Assembly: GCA_900168235.1 (NCBI GenBank)
Contig: FUZG01000004.1
Location: 62,001 to 126,000, forward strand
Direction: 5' to 3'
Length of the DNA: 64,000 bases
Origin: Lachnospiraceae bacterium
GTDB taxonomy: Bacteria; Bacillota; Clostridia; Lachnospirales; Lachnospiraceae
Part shown: piece by piece, positions 36,911-44,849 of the stretch
Position numbering within the stretch: position 1 is the stretch's first letter
How the letters are laid out: each line of letters begins with the position of its first letter
The notes under the pieces: generated by a model
The model's database searches: none
What the model was told of the DNA's origin: nothing
Seen by the model: only the letters and a program-made list of their open reading frames with translations
Position numbers and translations under genes: made by a program

Positions 36911-36944
36911 AAATACGTAAGCTGTTTTAACGGCTTACGTATTT
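36911..36944 (+). terminator. Hairpin between yhbY and nadD
   Basis: A perfect 12-bp stem (AAATACGTAAGC 36911-36922 with GCTTACGTATTT 36933-36944) and a 10-base loop lie after yhbY. The tail is only TTT followed by CAC, so termination may be incomplete and nadD could still be reached. Confidence 0.5.
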
Positions 36945-36965
36945 CACATATAACGGGAGGACCAG

Positions 36966-37595
36966 ATGTCTGACAAAAAAACAGAACATCCACTGAAGGT
37001 CGGTATCCTGGGCGGAACCTTTAATCCGATCCATATAGGTCATCTGATTCTTGCAGAGCAGGCTCGTTCTGAGTTCAATTTGGATCAGGTGCTGATAATG
37101 CCTAGCGGAATATCTTATTTTAAGAGCGATATAAACGTACTTCCGGCAGAGACCAGATATGAGATGGTTAAGGCAGCCTGCAAGGATAACCCCTGTTTTA
37201 AGGCTTCTGACTTTGAGATAAAAAGAGCTGGAAACACTTATACATCAGAGACACTTCGGGATCTTACAATAGAGAACCCTGATATCCACTATTATTTCAT
37301 CATTGGTGCAGATACGCTTCTGCAGATGGATACCTGGTATAAACCTGAAATATTATTTAGTTCATGTACTATTCTTTGTGCCGTCAGGGATAAGATCACA
37401 TCTGAGGAACTGGAATCCAAAAAGGCTGAATATATCGATCGATTTAATGCAGATATCGAATTTCTTCATACCACCGATCTGGAAATTTCATCAAAAATGC
37501 TCAGACATATGGTGGCTGAGGGTCGTTCTATCCGATATTATGTTACAGATGAGGTTCTGCGATATATAAATGAGCATGATCTCTATCGGGAATGA
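36966..37595 (+). CDS. nadD: Nicotinate-nucleotide adenylyltransferase NadD
   Basis: NadD makes deamido-NAD from nicotinate mononucleotide and ATP. The 209-residue protein has the nucleotidyltransferase start GILGGTFNPIHIGHL with the GxFxPxHxGH signature, FIIGADTLLQMDTW, and ISSKMLRHMVAEGRSIRYYV (the SxxxR-type second ATP motif). A GGGAGG ribosome site precedes the ATG. It is followed by yqeK and rsfS. Confidence 0.95.
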   Translation: MSDKKTEHPLKVGILGGTFNPIHIGHLILAEQARSEFNLDQVLIMPSGISYFKSDINVLPAETRYEMVKAACKDNPCFKASDFEIKRAGNTYTSETLRDLTIENPDIHYYFIIGADTLLQMDTWYKPEILFSSCTILCAVRDKITSEELESKKAEYIDRFNADIEFLHTTDLEISSKMLRHMVAEGRSIRYYVTDEVLRYINEHDLYRE

Positions 37596-37631
37596 TCGGA
37601 GTAATAAGCTTTTAGGAAGAAGGATCTTCAA

Positions 37632-38207
37632 ATGAACGAAAAAATAATTGATATCAAGCATAAGATGAAGAAAGTTCTGGATAAAGACAGATACCAGCAT
37701 ACACTTGGTGTGGCTTATACAGCATCATGCATGGCTATGCGCTACGGTCTGGATCCGGACAGGCTTTTTCTCGCAGGTTTACTTCATGACTGTGCAAAAA
37801 ACATTCCAAATGGCGAGAAATATGCTTTATGTAAAAAGTACAGGATAGAACTTAATGAAACAGAGAAAAAAGCTCCGTCTCTGGTTCACGCAAAGCTTGG
37901 TGCATACCTTGCAGAGCATACATATGGCATAAAAGATCCGGAGATAATCAGGGCAGTACGTAATCATACCACCGGAAGACCCGGAATGAGCATTATCGAA
38001 AAGATAATCTTTACGGCTGATTATATAGAGCTTCATCGCGATCAGGCACCAAATCTGCCGGAGATAAGGCATATGGCGTTTACAGATCTCGACGATGCGG
38101 TACTAAAGATCTTAAGCGATACACTGGTATTTCTTAATTCCAAAGATCGTCCGGTGGATCCGATGACAAAAGAAACCTATGATTACTATATGACACACAG
38201 AAGTTAA
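37632..38207 (+). CDS. yqeK: YqeK-type HD-domain diadenosine tetraphosphatase
   Basis: YqeK family proteins hydrolyse symmetrical Ap4A to ADP. The 191-residue HD-domain protein shows the metal residues YQHTLGVAYTA (His), LLHDCAKNI (HD), HAKLGAYLAE (His) and RNHTTGRPGMS. The IFTADYIELHRD Asp follows. It sits in the conserved nadD-yqeK-rsfS cluster. Confidence 0.92.
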   Translation: MNEKIIDIKHKMKKVLDKDRYQHTLGVAYTASCMAMRYGLDPDRLFLAGLLHDCAKNIPNGEKYALCKKYRIELNETEKKAPSLVHAKLGAYLAEHTYGIKDPEIIRAVRNHTTGRPGMSIIEKIIFTADYIELHRDQAPNLPEIRHMAFTDLDDAVLKILSDTLVFLNSKDRPVDPMTKETYDYYMTHRS

Positions 38208-38239
38208 GATTTTAATTTAGAAAAGGCGGATCAGAATTA

Positions 38240-38590
38240 ATGAAAGACAGCAGAGAACTTGCAGCAGAAGTTGTTCGTGCCCTTGAAGACAAGAAGGGTG
38301 AGGATGTGATCGTAATCGATCTCAGAGAAATCACTGTATTTACTGACTACTTTGTAATCGCAACAGGAAATAACGTTCCTCAGGTACAGGCTATGAGCGA
38401 TGCTGCAGGCGATGCAATGGCTAAGAACGAAGTCGAAGTAAAGAGCGTGGAAGGATATCAGTCAGCAAACTGGATCCTCATGGATTACGGTGATGTTATT
38501 GTACATATTTTTGATAAGGAAAGCCGTTCCTTCTATGATCTGGAAAGAATCTGGAAAGACGGAAAGTTCATAAAGGCTGAAGAAATCTAA
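38240..38590 (+). CDS. rsfS: Ribosomal silencing factor RsfS
   Basis: RsfS binds L14 and blocks subunit joining when nutrients are low. The 116-residue protein has the family pattern VIDLREITVFTDYFVIATG, then QVQAMSDA, and the C-terminal WILMDYGDVIVHIFDKESRSFYDLERIW. It is the last gene before a bidirectional terminator. Confidence 0.95.
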   Translation: MKDSRELAAEVVRALEDKKGEDVIVIDLREITVFTDYFVIATGNNVPQVQAMSDAAGDAMAKNEVEVKSVEGYQSANWILMDYGDVIVHIFDKESRSFYDLERIWKDGKFIKAEEI

Positions 38591-38601
38591 AGCATAAAAA
38601 C

Positions 38602-38640
38602 AACACCATTGTGATTATTAAAGTCACAATGGTGTTTTAA
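38602..38640. terminator. Bidirectional terminator between rsfS and lexA
   Basis: A 13-bp perfect stem (AACACCATTGTGA 38602-38614 with TCACAATGGTGTT 38624-38636) has T-rich tails in both directions and lies between convergent genes. Confidence 0.88.
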
Positions 38641-38650
38641 TGTTTAAATA

Positions 38651-39286
38651 TTATTTATTTTCGAGAGAACGGAACACAGCAAATACTTTACCAAGAATCT
38701 TGCAATCCTTAACGATTATGGGTTCCATAGTATCATTTTCCGGCTGGAGTCGGATCTTATCTTTCTCTTTGTAGAAAGTCTTTACTGTTGCACTGTCATC
38801 AACCATGGCAACAATGACATCACCATTCTTTGCTGTAGAGCACTCACGTACGAATACAAAGTCACCATCCATGATACCGATATTGATCATGCTGGTTCCC
38901 TTTACACGGAGAACAAATGAATCTGATGCGCCTGAGCCTGCCGGCAGGAAATCTGTAGGAAGAGGGAAATATCCGTCAACATTCTGCTCTGCAAGAATAG
39001 GCTGACCTGCAGCAACCTGTCCGATGATCGGAATGCTGGTCATTTCCTTACGGACCATTTCAAAGCTTTCATCAAGAATCTCTATAGTACGGGGCTTGGT
39101 AGGATCTCTGCGGATATATCCGTTCTTTTCAAGAGTTTCGAGATGAGAATGAACAGAAGATGTAGACTTGAGATTGACTGCCGCACAGATTTCTCTTACT
39201 GAAGGCGGAAAACCGCGGTCAAGAATCTGATTTTTGATGTATTCAAGAATTTCCTGCTGCTTAGGACTAATTTTTCCAGTTGCCAT
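38651..39286 (-). CDS. lexA: SOS repressor LexA
   Basis: LexA represses DNA-damage genes and cleaves itself when RecA is activated. The 211-residue protein has the N-terminal winged-helix DNA-binding domain (PSVREICAAVNLKSTSSVHSH) and the self-cleavage Ala93-Gly94 bond in GQVAAGQPI. The catalytic Ser132 (KGTSM) and Lys169 (SATVKTF) are also present. Its promoter region carries LexA-like sites, so it is probably autoregulated. It is divergent from a YneA-like gene, as in Bacillus. Confidence 0.97.
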   Translation of the reverse strand: MATGKISPKQQEILEYIKNQILDRGFPPSVREICAAVNLKSTSSVHSHLETLEKNGYIRRDPTKPRTIEILDESFEMVRKEMTSIPIIGQVAAGQPILAEQNVDGYFPLPTDFLPAGSGASDSFVLRVKGTSMINIGIMDGDFVFVRECSTAKNGDVIVAMVDDSATVKTFYKEKDKIRLQPENDTMEPIIVKDCKILGKVFAVFRSLENK

Positions 39287-39315
39287 ATTTAAAACCTCTC
39301 TTTCAAGTTATCACA

Positions 39316-39344
39316 ATTATACTACACTTGTTCCCAAAATACAA
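39316..39344 (-). promoter_or_regulatory. Predicted lexA promoter
   Basis: On the minus strand TTGTAT (complement of 39339-39344) and a perfect TATAAT (complement of 39316-39321) are spaced by 17 bp. The -35 abuts imperfect LexA-like sequence. Confidence 0.7.
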
Positions 39345-39368
39345 ACGTATATTCCGAATTTTTGTTCG
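39342..39368. promoter_or_regulatory. Two imperfect LexA-box-like sites upstream of lexA
   Basis: CGAATTTTTGTTCG (39355-39368) differs by one base from the CGAAC-N4-GTTCG pattern. A weaker site (CAAACGTATATTCC from 39342) overlaps the lexA -35 box. They would fit autorepression of lexA. Confidence 0.5.
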
Positions 39369-39387
39369 TATTTTTCTCTCAAAAGTA

Positions 39388-39416
39388 TTGACACGCGAAC
39401 GGTCGTTCGTTATAAT
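39388..39416 (+). promoter_or_regulatory. SOS-controlled promoter of the YneA-like gene
   Basis: A perfect TTGACA (39388-39393) and a perfect TATAAT (39411-39416) are spaced by 17 bp, with the LexA box filling the spacer. This is a consensus promoter that needs a repressor to be silent. Confidence 0.9.
39396..39409. promoter_or_regulatory. LexA operator (perfect SOS box)
   Basis: CGAACGGTCGTTCG is a perfect palindromic match to the Gram-positive LexA site and sits exactly between the -35 and -10 boxes of the rightward promoter. Confidence 0.92.
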
Positions 39417-39488
39417 CTGCTTGCAAACAGGCGTTCCGAAACTATGTTTTTGAACGTTTGTACAGTTCCTGTCGGAGGTCAGATCATA

Positions 39489-39872
39489 ATGTTCAGATCA
39501 GTAAGTTTTGTAAAATCTCATACAAACCATAATAATAAGCTTTCCGGAGCTGTTATCCGCAGAAGACGCCGTATGAAAAGAAGAGGAGCGCGTTTTCTCG
39601 TAATATCCGCAGTTCTCCTGCCGATAGGCATTGCTCTGGGTGCAATACGTTCCTATGCGGATCCTGCGACAACGATCACGACAGGAACAAAATATTATAA
39701 GAGCATTGTAGTGATGCCCGGCGATACACTTGCAGAAATAGCAGAGATCAATCTGTCTCCGGAGTATTCTTCAGCAGAGGAATACATGGAGGAAGTCCGC
39801 CAGATGAATCATCTGGATTTTGACTACAGTATACATTCGGGCGAATATCTTCTCATACCTTACTACAGGTGA
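39489..39872 (+). CDS. YneA-like LysM protein (probable SOS cell-division inhibitor)
   Basis: This 127-residue protein has a basic N-terminus (RRRRRMKRRGAR), one membrane helix (about residues 39-58, FLVISAVLLPIGIALGAI) and an extracellular LysM-like domain (residues 70-127, VVMPGDTLAEIAEINL to GEYLLIPYY). This is the layout of Bacillus YneA, an SOS-induced inhibitor of septation encoded divergently from lexA. The ATG at 39489 is supported by GGAGGT. Sequence identity to YneA was not measured, so the role rests on layout, operator and position. Confidence 0.75.
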   Translation: MFRSVSFVKSHTNHNNKLSGAVIRRRRRMKRRGARFLVISAVLLPIGIALGAIRSYADPATTITTGTKYYKSIVVMPGDTLAEIAEINLSPEYSSAEEYMEEVRQMNHLDFDYSIHSGEYLLIPYYR

Positions 39873-39976
39873 TAATATAGGGTGAGAGATACATTATAGA
39901 TATGCTCATCCTCGCGGAGCATTTATGATAAGTGTTGAAATTTTTGATGCTTACGATGGAACTGGATTTATTGGGT

Positions 39977-40879
39977 ATGGAAGAAAAAATCATTGTCAAA
40001 AAAATGACCCTGGTAGGTATCCTCGGTAATGTCATGCTTACGGCATTTAAGCTGTTTGCCGGTATTATTGGCAGATCCGGAGCTATGGTATCTGATGCGG
40101 TACATTCACTTTCTGATGTGTTCGCTACGTTCATTGCGTTCTGGGGAACTATTGTATCCAAACGTCCGGCTGATACAGAGCATCCCTATGGACATGAACG
40201 GGTAGAATGTGTTGCTTCACTTATCCTCGGAATGATCCTCTTTGTGACCGGATTAGAGATCGGTAAAGTTGGTATTCAGACTATCTTGTCCGGAAAATAT
40301 GAGGCTATGCCTGTTCCGGGAAAGATCGCTCTTATCGCTGCGATAGTTTCCATAGTCACCAAGGAAGCGATGTTCTGGTACACAAGGCACTATGCAAAGA
40401 TACTTCATTCAGAGGTATTTCTTGCCGATGCATGGCACCATCGTTCAGATGCACTTTCATCCGTAGGATCACTTATCGGTATCGGTGGTTCTATGCTTGG
40501 TTTTCATGTAATGGATTCCGCCGCCAGTGTCATTATCTGTTTCTTTATTCTAAAAGTTGCATACGATATCCTAAAAGATGCCATTAATAAAATGATGGAT
40601 ACTTCCTGTGGCGAAGAGTATGAACAAAAAATCAGGGATTTTGTTTCAGAACAGGAAGGTGTCCGGGCGGTTGACGTACTTCACAGCCGTATGTTTGGAA
40701 GCCGTGTCTACGTTGATCTGGAAATAGAGGTTGATAGAAATATAACCGTGGGTGAAGGTCATGATATCGCTGAAAATGTTCATGACCGCATTGAACAAAA
40801 TTTTGAAGAGATAAAGCATGTAATGATCCACGTTAATCCAACCGCAGAGCTTGTGACCGGAAGCCTGAAAGATATGTAA
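39977..40879 (+). CDS. Cation diffusion facilitator (CDF) family efflux transporter
   Basis: This inner-membrane antiporter exports divalent metals. The protein of about 300 residues has six predicted helices and the two metal-site motifs SDAVHSLSD (helix II) and ADAWHHRSDALSS (helix V). Residue patterns of this kind occur in zinc, iron and manganese exporters. A cytoplasmic C-terminal domain (ENVHDRIEQNFEEIKHVMIHVNP) follows. The start is uncertain: ATG at 39977 begins MEEKIIVKK, but longer in-frame starts exist at 39932 and 39956 without better ribosome sites. Confidence 0.87.
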   Translation: MEEKIIVKKMTLVGILGNVMLTAFKLFAGIIGRSGAMVSDAVHSLSDVFATFIAFWGTIVSKRPADTEHPYGHERVECVASLILGMILFVTGLEIGKVGIQTILSGKYEAMPVPGKIALIAAIVSIVTKEAMFWYTRHYAKILHSEVFLADAWHHRSDALSSVGSLIGIGGSMLGFHVMDSAASVIICFFILKVAYDILKDAINKMMDTSCGEEYEQKIRDFVSEQEGVRAVDVLHSRMFGSRVYVDLEIEVDRNITVGEGHDIAENVHDRIEQNFEEIKHVMIHVNPTAELVTGSLKDM

Positions 40880-40887
40880 ATCCTTTA

Positions 40888-40916
40888 TTTACGCCATATC
40901 TTTTGTTCAGTATAAT
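40888..40916 (+). promoter_or_regulatory. Predicted promoter of lemA
   Basis: TTTACG (40888-40893) and a perfect TATAAT (40911-40916) are separated by 17 bp. Confidence 0.5.
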
Positions 40917-40979
40917 GTAGATAATGTGCATAAAAATGTGCCATTATTTATCATTGATCTTTTAAGACAGGGGAAACTT

Positions 40980-41543
40980 ATGAAAAACAGTAATGTAACT
41001 TTATTTGTGATTCTTGGAATTATTTTTGTATTCGTGCTGGGAGTGATCGGTGGATATAATTCACTGATAAGCAAGCAGACCGCTGTAGAGGAGCAGTATG
41101 CAAATATAGATACTCAGTTACAGCGCCGCAATGACCTGATACCGAATCTGGTTAATACTGTAAAGGGGTATACCGATCATGAAAGCGAAGTCTTTCAGCA
41201 GGTCACAGAAGCCCGTGAAAAGATGATGGCTGCAAATTCCGTTGCAGAGAAATCAGAGGCAGATGCAGAGGTAACAAGTGCTCTTAATAAGCTGATCGCA
41301 GTTGCCGAAAACTATCCTGAACTCAAGTCTGACACTGTTTACGTCAGCCTTATGGATGAACTTGCAGGTACAGAAAACCGTATTTCTTATGCAAGACAGG
41401 AGTACAATGCTTCTGTTGCTTCTTACAACAAGTCTATCCGTGCATTTCCCGGTGTAATGTATGCTAATATATTCGGATTTGAGAAAGCCGAACTCTTTGA
41501 AGCCAGCGAAGGCTCAGACGTTGTTCCGTCTGTAGAATTTTAA
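40980..41543 (+). CDS. LemA family protein
   Basis: LemA proteins are membrane-anchored helical-bundle proteins of unclear role. The 187-residue protein has one N-terminal helix (about residues 7-26, LFVILGIIFVFVLGVIGGYN) followed by the signature VEEQYANIDTQLQRRNDLIPNLV and, later, ENRISYARQEYNASVASYN. The ATG at 40980 is used because GGGGAAA precedes it; an upstream ATG at 40926 is less likely. It is paired with a TPM-domain gene, a very common association. Confidence 0.93.
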   Translation: MKNSNVTLFVILGIIFVFVLGVIGGYNSLISKQTAVEEQYANIDTQLQRRNDLIPNLVNTVKGYTDHESEVFQQVTEAREKMMAANSVAEKSEADAEVTSALNKLIAVAENYPELKSDTVYVSLMDELAGTENRISYARQEYNASVASYNKSIRAFPGVMYANIFGFEKAELFEASEGSDVVPSVEF

Positions 41544-41568
41544 TATAACGCACGGTTTAAGGTTGAAA

Positions 41569-42513
41569 ATGTCTTCTAGAAGAAAAAAGCATGTTTATGC
41601 GCCCAATTCACCATATTATTCATATAGAAAACCGAAATTTATAGAACACCCTGCTGCCAAAGTACTCGTATTTTTGGTGTGTGTGTTTATCACGATAGTA
41701 GGAGTAAAGCATTTCTACGATGAAGGTAAATACAAGTATTCCATAAATATTCCGGAACACACAGAGTACTTCTATGTGGAGGATTACAGTGGTGTACTGA
41801 ACCAAAAAACAGAAAAGTATATCCTGGATGAAGCAGTCAAGCTTAATAAAGCTACAAGTGCTCAGGTAGTCGTTGTAACAGTTCCAAATACCCAGCACCA
41901 GTCGCTGGAAGATTTCTCTATCGAACTTGCAAACGAATGGGGAATCGGCGACAGAGCCCTTGATAACGGTGTATTGTTATTATTCACCACAGCCTATGAT
42001 GATCCCCATGTGAGACTTGAGATAGGCAAGGGTCTTGAGGGCGCGATTTCTGACGGAAAAGCAGGACGTATACTTGATAAATATGCCGTTGAGCCTAAGG
42101 ACGACGGTCTTTGGAACACTGCTGCTGGTGACACATTTACGGCAGTAATTAAAGAAGTTTATAAAGAATATGGGAAGGAAGTTCCTGATTCGGTAACTTC
42201 TCAGGAATGGGAAGACGACAATGCTCCCACGAAGGGAACCTTTGCTGACAGCGATTTTCCGGGTCCTGTGCTGATCGCGAACGATGATCCATTTTTTGAA
42301 CAGCTGATCGATGCTATTATAATGTTCGGATATCATGCATTTTTAGTAATAATGATCTTTATGCTTATTTTATATACCATATTCGACAGAGGTAATGGTT
42401 CCTCATCAGGGCGAGGCGGATTCTTTGGTGGTAGTTTATCCGGCGGCTCCAGCGGCGGAGGGGGCTACAGCGGTGGAGGCGGTTCCTTCGGCGGAGGAGG
42501 AGCTTCCAGATAA
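41569..42513 (+). CDS. TPM-domain membrane protein (YgcG family)
   Basis: This 314-residue protein has a first membrane helix (about residues 25-42) and an extracytoplasmic TPM/DUF477 domain (residues 60-200, VEDYSGVLNQKTEKYILDEA and EWGIGDRALDNGVLLLF). A second membrane helix (about 245-265) follows, with a glycine/serine-rich tail ending in GGGGSFGGGGASR. This layout is typical of YgcG-like proteins beside LemA. The biochemical function is not settled; acid phosphatase activity has been described for plant TPM proteins. Confidence 0.88.
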   Translation: MSSRRKKHVYAPNSPYYSYRKPKFIEHPAAKVLVFLVCVFITIVGVKHFYDEGKYKYSINIPEHTEYFYVEDYSGVLNQKTEKYILDEAVKLNKATSAQVVVVTVPNTQHQSLEDFSIELANEWGIGDRALDNGVLLLFTTAYDDPHVRLEIGKGLEGAISDGKAGRILDKYAVEPKDDGLWNTAAGDTFTAVIKEVYKEYGKEVPDSVTSQEWEDDNAPTKGTFADSDFPGPVLIANDDPFFEQLIDAIIMFGYHAFLVIMIFMLILYTIFDRGNGSSSGRGGFFGGSLSGGSSGGGGYSGGGGSFGGGGASR

Positions 42514-42540
42514 GGCTTTCAATATAACACATGTATCTAA

Positions 42541-42574
42541 AAGGGCTGGGAACAACAAGTTCCAAGCCCTTTTT
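42541..42574 (+). terminator. Rho-independent terminator after the TPM gene
   Basis: AAGGGCT-G-GGAAC (42541-42553) pairs with GTTCC-A-AGCCCTT (42559-42571) apart from one mismatch, followed by a T-run. It separates this pair from the Pel operon. Confidence 0.88.
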
Positions 42575-42721
42575 ATGTGCACATAAAACATGTCCGATAC
42601 AATGACCAATTTTGCTATTGATATTTATATCTATTATTTCGATATTCATTTCAGAGGAATCGATACAGTATGTAGTTTTGACTGCTCTGGTTAAACGTGC
42701 GTCTGGATAAAGGATGTAGAT

Positions 42722-44818
42722 ATGAACACATTGATAATCGGTAATGTTGGATATTGGACTGAGGAAACTCTGAAAATAGCATTTCCAGATGATTCCATCA
42801 TCCTATGCGGAACAAACTGTGAAGATAAAAAATCAGGAAATATCAAGTGGTTTAAGATAGGGCTGGAGGGGAGAAAAGCCAGATACGTGTTCGAAACATT
42901 TAATTTCGAACGCGTTGTTTATATGTCCGAATATCTCACGTACCACACTGTAGCAGAAGACGAGCTTGAAAGAGTGCGAAGACTTCTGAGACTATGCAGA
43001 AATTCAAATATTTCCCAGCTGATATATTTCACTTCTGATGTTGTTTGCAGTACCGAGGAAAATTCAAAGAAAATGATCCTCGAAGCCGGAGAGAATCTTT
43101 TTGCGTATTACGCAAATCAGTTCAGAGTTGACTTCCGGATCGTCAGATGCCCGTTTTTAATCTCTCCTACATTGAAAACTGACTATATTTATCAGTTATT
43201 CCATAATGCATACAGCGGAAAGGACGAGATCGAACTGGATGCTCCAATGGAAGAAATAAATCACTTCATAGATATGAGAGATGTGGCAAACTTCTTCTAC
43301 AGGCTTCAGGATAACTGGGAGGTCGGAGACAAGATTTTGAGGCTTTTCCCAAGAGCAAAATGTTCATTTAAGACATTAGGAGATTTCCTAAAAAAGAAAA
43401 ACACGAATCTATTGGTTGTATATGCAGATAATTCAGCAGTACGTCCAAAATTCAGTAAAGAAGAGAATACCGTTCGAGAGAGATTTGGCTGGACGCCAAT
43501 GTATGATCCGCTGGAGATCCTGGATGAGTATTACGAAGAATATCTGACTCTAAACGAGCAGAAGCCAAGCTTACGTGAGCGGATCAAGAGAAAACTGCAT
43601 CTCAAGAGCTGGACGATGATGGTTATAGAAATAATCGTCGGTGCACTCTTTGTAGAATACCTGAATAAGATTTCCGGAAATTCAGTTCAATTCCGGATGA
43701 TCGATTACAGGCTTCTTTTTGTTGTGATAATTTCTACAATTTATGGCACAAATATTGGTTTTATCGCTGCTGTTATAGAATCAATATCACTTGTTGCCGC
43801 ATATTATCAAAGGGGCAGTAACTGGCTCATGCTCTTCTATGATCCGGGTAACTGGATGCCGTTCATTTTGCTGTTTGCAGTAGCTGCTGTATGCGGTTAT
43901 ATCAAGCAAAAGAAGGATGAAGACATTCATTTTGTTTATGAAGAAAATAAATCTATCAGAGAACAGAACAATTTCATAACTCAGCTGTATGAGCAGGTTC
44001 TGGATTACAAAAATCAGTATCGAAAGGACCTTATCGGCAGCAGAGACGGTTTCGGACGTATTTTTGAAGTTGTTCAGAGACTGAACAATACTATCCCTGA
44101 AAAAATATTTACTGAGTCCATCCCGGTAATGGAGGATGTTCTCGAAAATGACTCCATCGCCATTTATTCCATAAATGATCCTACTGCAAGATTTGCTCGA
44201 CTCGAAGTATGTTCCACGAATATTGCGGCTGACCTGAAAAAATCCTTCCAGCTTGAAGGATACGAAAACATAATAGAAACCGTTAAAAAGGGTGAAGTCT
44301 GGTTTAATAAGGATCTGGCGGAATCTCTTCCAATGTATGCCTCAGGTATCCTCGCGGAAGGTGAGCTTACAGTGCTCATAATGATCTATCATGCAGGATT
44401 CGGACAGACCAATAACTACTATTCAAACCTGATACGTATTCTCAGCGGTCTCATGGAGAACTTTATCGTAAAGGCATGGGATTACAGGAAAGCTATAGAA
44501 GAGAGGATATACATTTCAGGAACGAATATTTCAAATTGGGATTATTTCAAGGAACAGCTTGAAATTGAAAAACAGGCGGCGTCAAACCAGCTTGTATCCT
44601 TTAGATTGTTTAAACTCGATCCCGCCGGAAACAGCATTGTTGAAATGGATTCACTTCTGCAGTCAAAGATACGAAATAACGACCTCATAGGTCAGAGTCC
44701 GGACGGGTTTGTATTTGTCATGGCATCCCAGGTGGATGCGAGCAGTGAACAGATCGTATTAAAGAGATTTTTAGACCTTGGACTAAATTGTGAGATTGTT
44801 GACCCTGCCTCAGTATGA
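42722..44818 (+). CDS. pelD: PelD-like c-di-GMP receptor with N-terminal epimerase-like domain
   Basis: This 698-residue membrane protein is the likely regulatory subunit of a Pel polysaccharide synthase. Residues 1-285 resemble an extended SDR/NDP-sugar epimerase, but the nucleotide loop is degenerate (IIGNVGYWTEE) and no YxxxK is seen. Residues about 298-395 hold four membrane helices, about 430-580 a GAF-like domain, and about 600-698 a GGDEF-like domain. In the last, the catalytic motif is lost (SPDGF), but RNND at 651-654 stands at the RxxD inhibitory-site position, the site PelD uses to bind c-di-GMP. An AAAGGA ribosome site precedes the ATG. pelE, pelA, pelF and pelG follow. Confidence 0.85.
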   Translation: MNTLIIGNVGYWTEETLKIAFPDDSIILCGTNCEDKKSGNIKWFKIGLEGRKARYVFETFNFERVVYMSEYLTYHTVAEDELERVRRLLRLCRNSNISQLIYFTSDVVCSTEENSKKMILEAGENLFAYYANQFRVDFRIVRCPFLISPTLKTDYIYQLFHNAYSGKDEIELDAPMEEINHFIDMRDVANFFYRLQDNWEVGDKILRLFPRAKCSFKTLGDFLKKKNTNLLVVYADNSAVRPKFSKEENTVRERFGWTPMYDPLEILDEYYEEYLTLNEQKPSLRERIKRKLHLKSWTMMVIEIIVGALFVEYLNKISGNSVQFRMIDYRLLFVVIISTIYGTNIGFIAAVIESISLVAAYYQRGSNWLMLFYDPGNWMPFILLFAVAAVCGYIKQKKDEDIHFVYEENKSIREQNNFITQLYEQVLDYKNQYRKDLIGSRDGFGRIFEVVQRLNNTIPEKIFTESIPVMEDVLENDSIAIYSINDPTARFARLEVCSTNIAADLKKSFQLEGYENIIETVKKGEVWFNKDLAESLPMYASGILAEGELTVLIMIYHAGFGQTNNYYSNLIRILSGLMENFIVKAWDYRKAIEERIYISGTNISNWDYFKEQLEIEKQAASNQLVSFRLFKLDPAGNSIVEMDSLLQSKIRNNDLIGQSPDGFVFVMASQVDASSEQIVLKRFLDLGLNCEIVDPASV

Positions 44819-44849
44819 GAGCTGATTCAGATAAAGCCCGGAGGTAGAA

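Noticed and set aside
42575-42721. c-di-GMP riboswitch upstream of the Pel operon
   Set aside because: I looked for GEMM-type conserved bases and found none. Control appears to be through the PelD protein.
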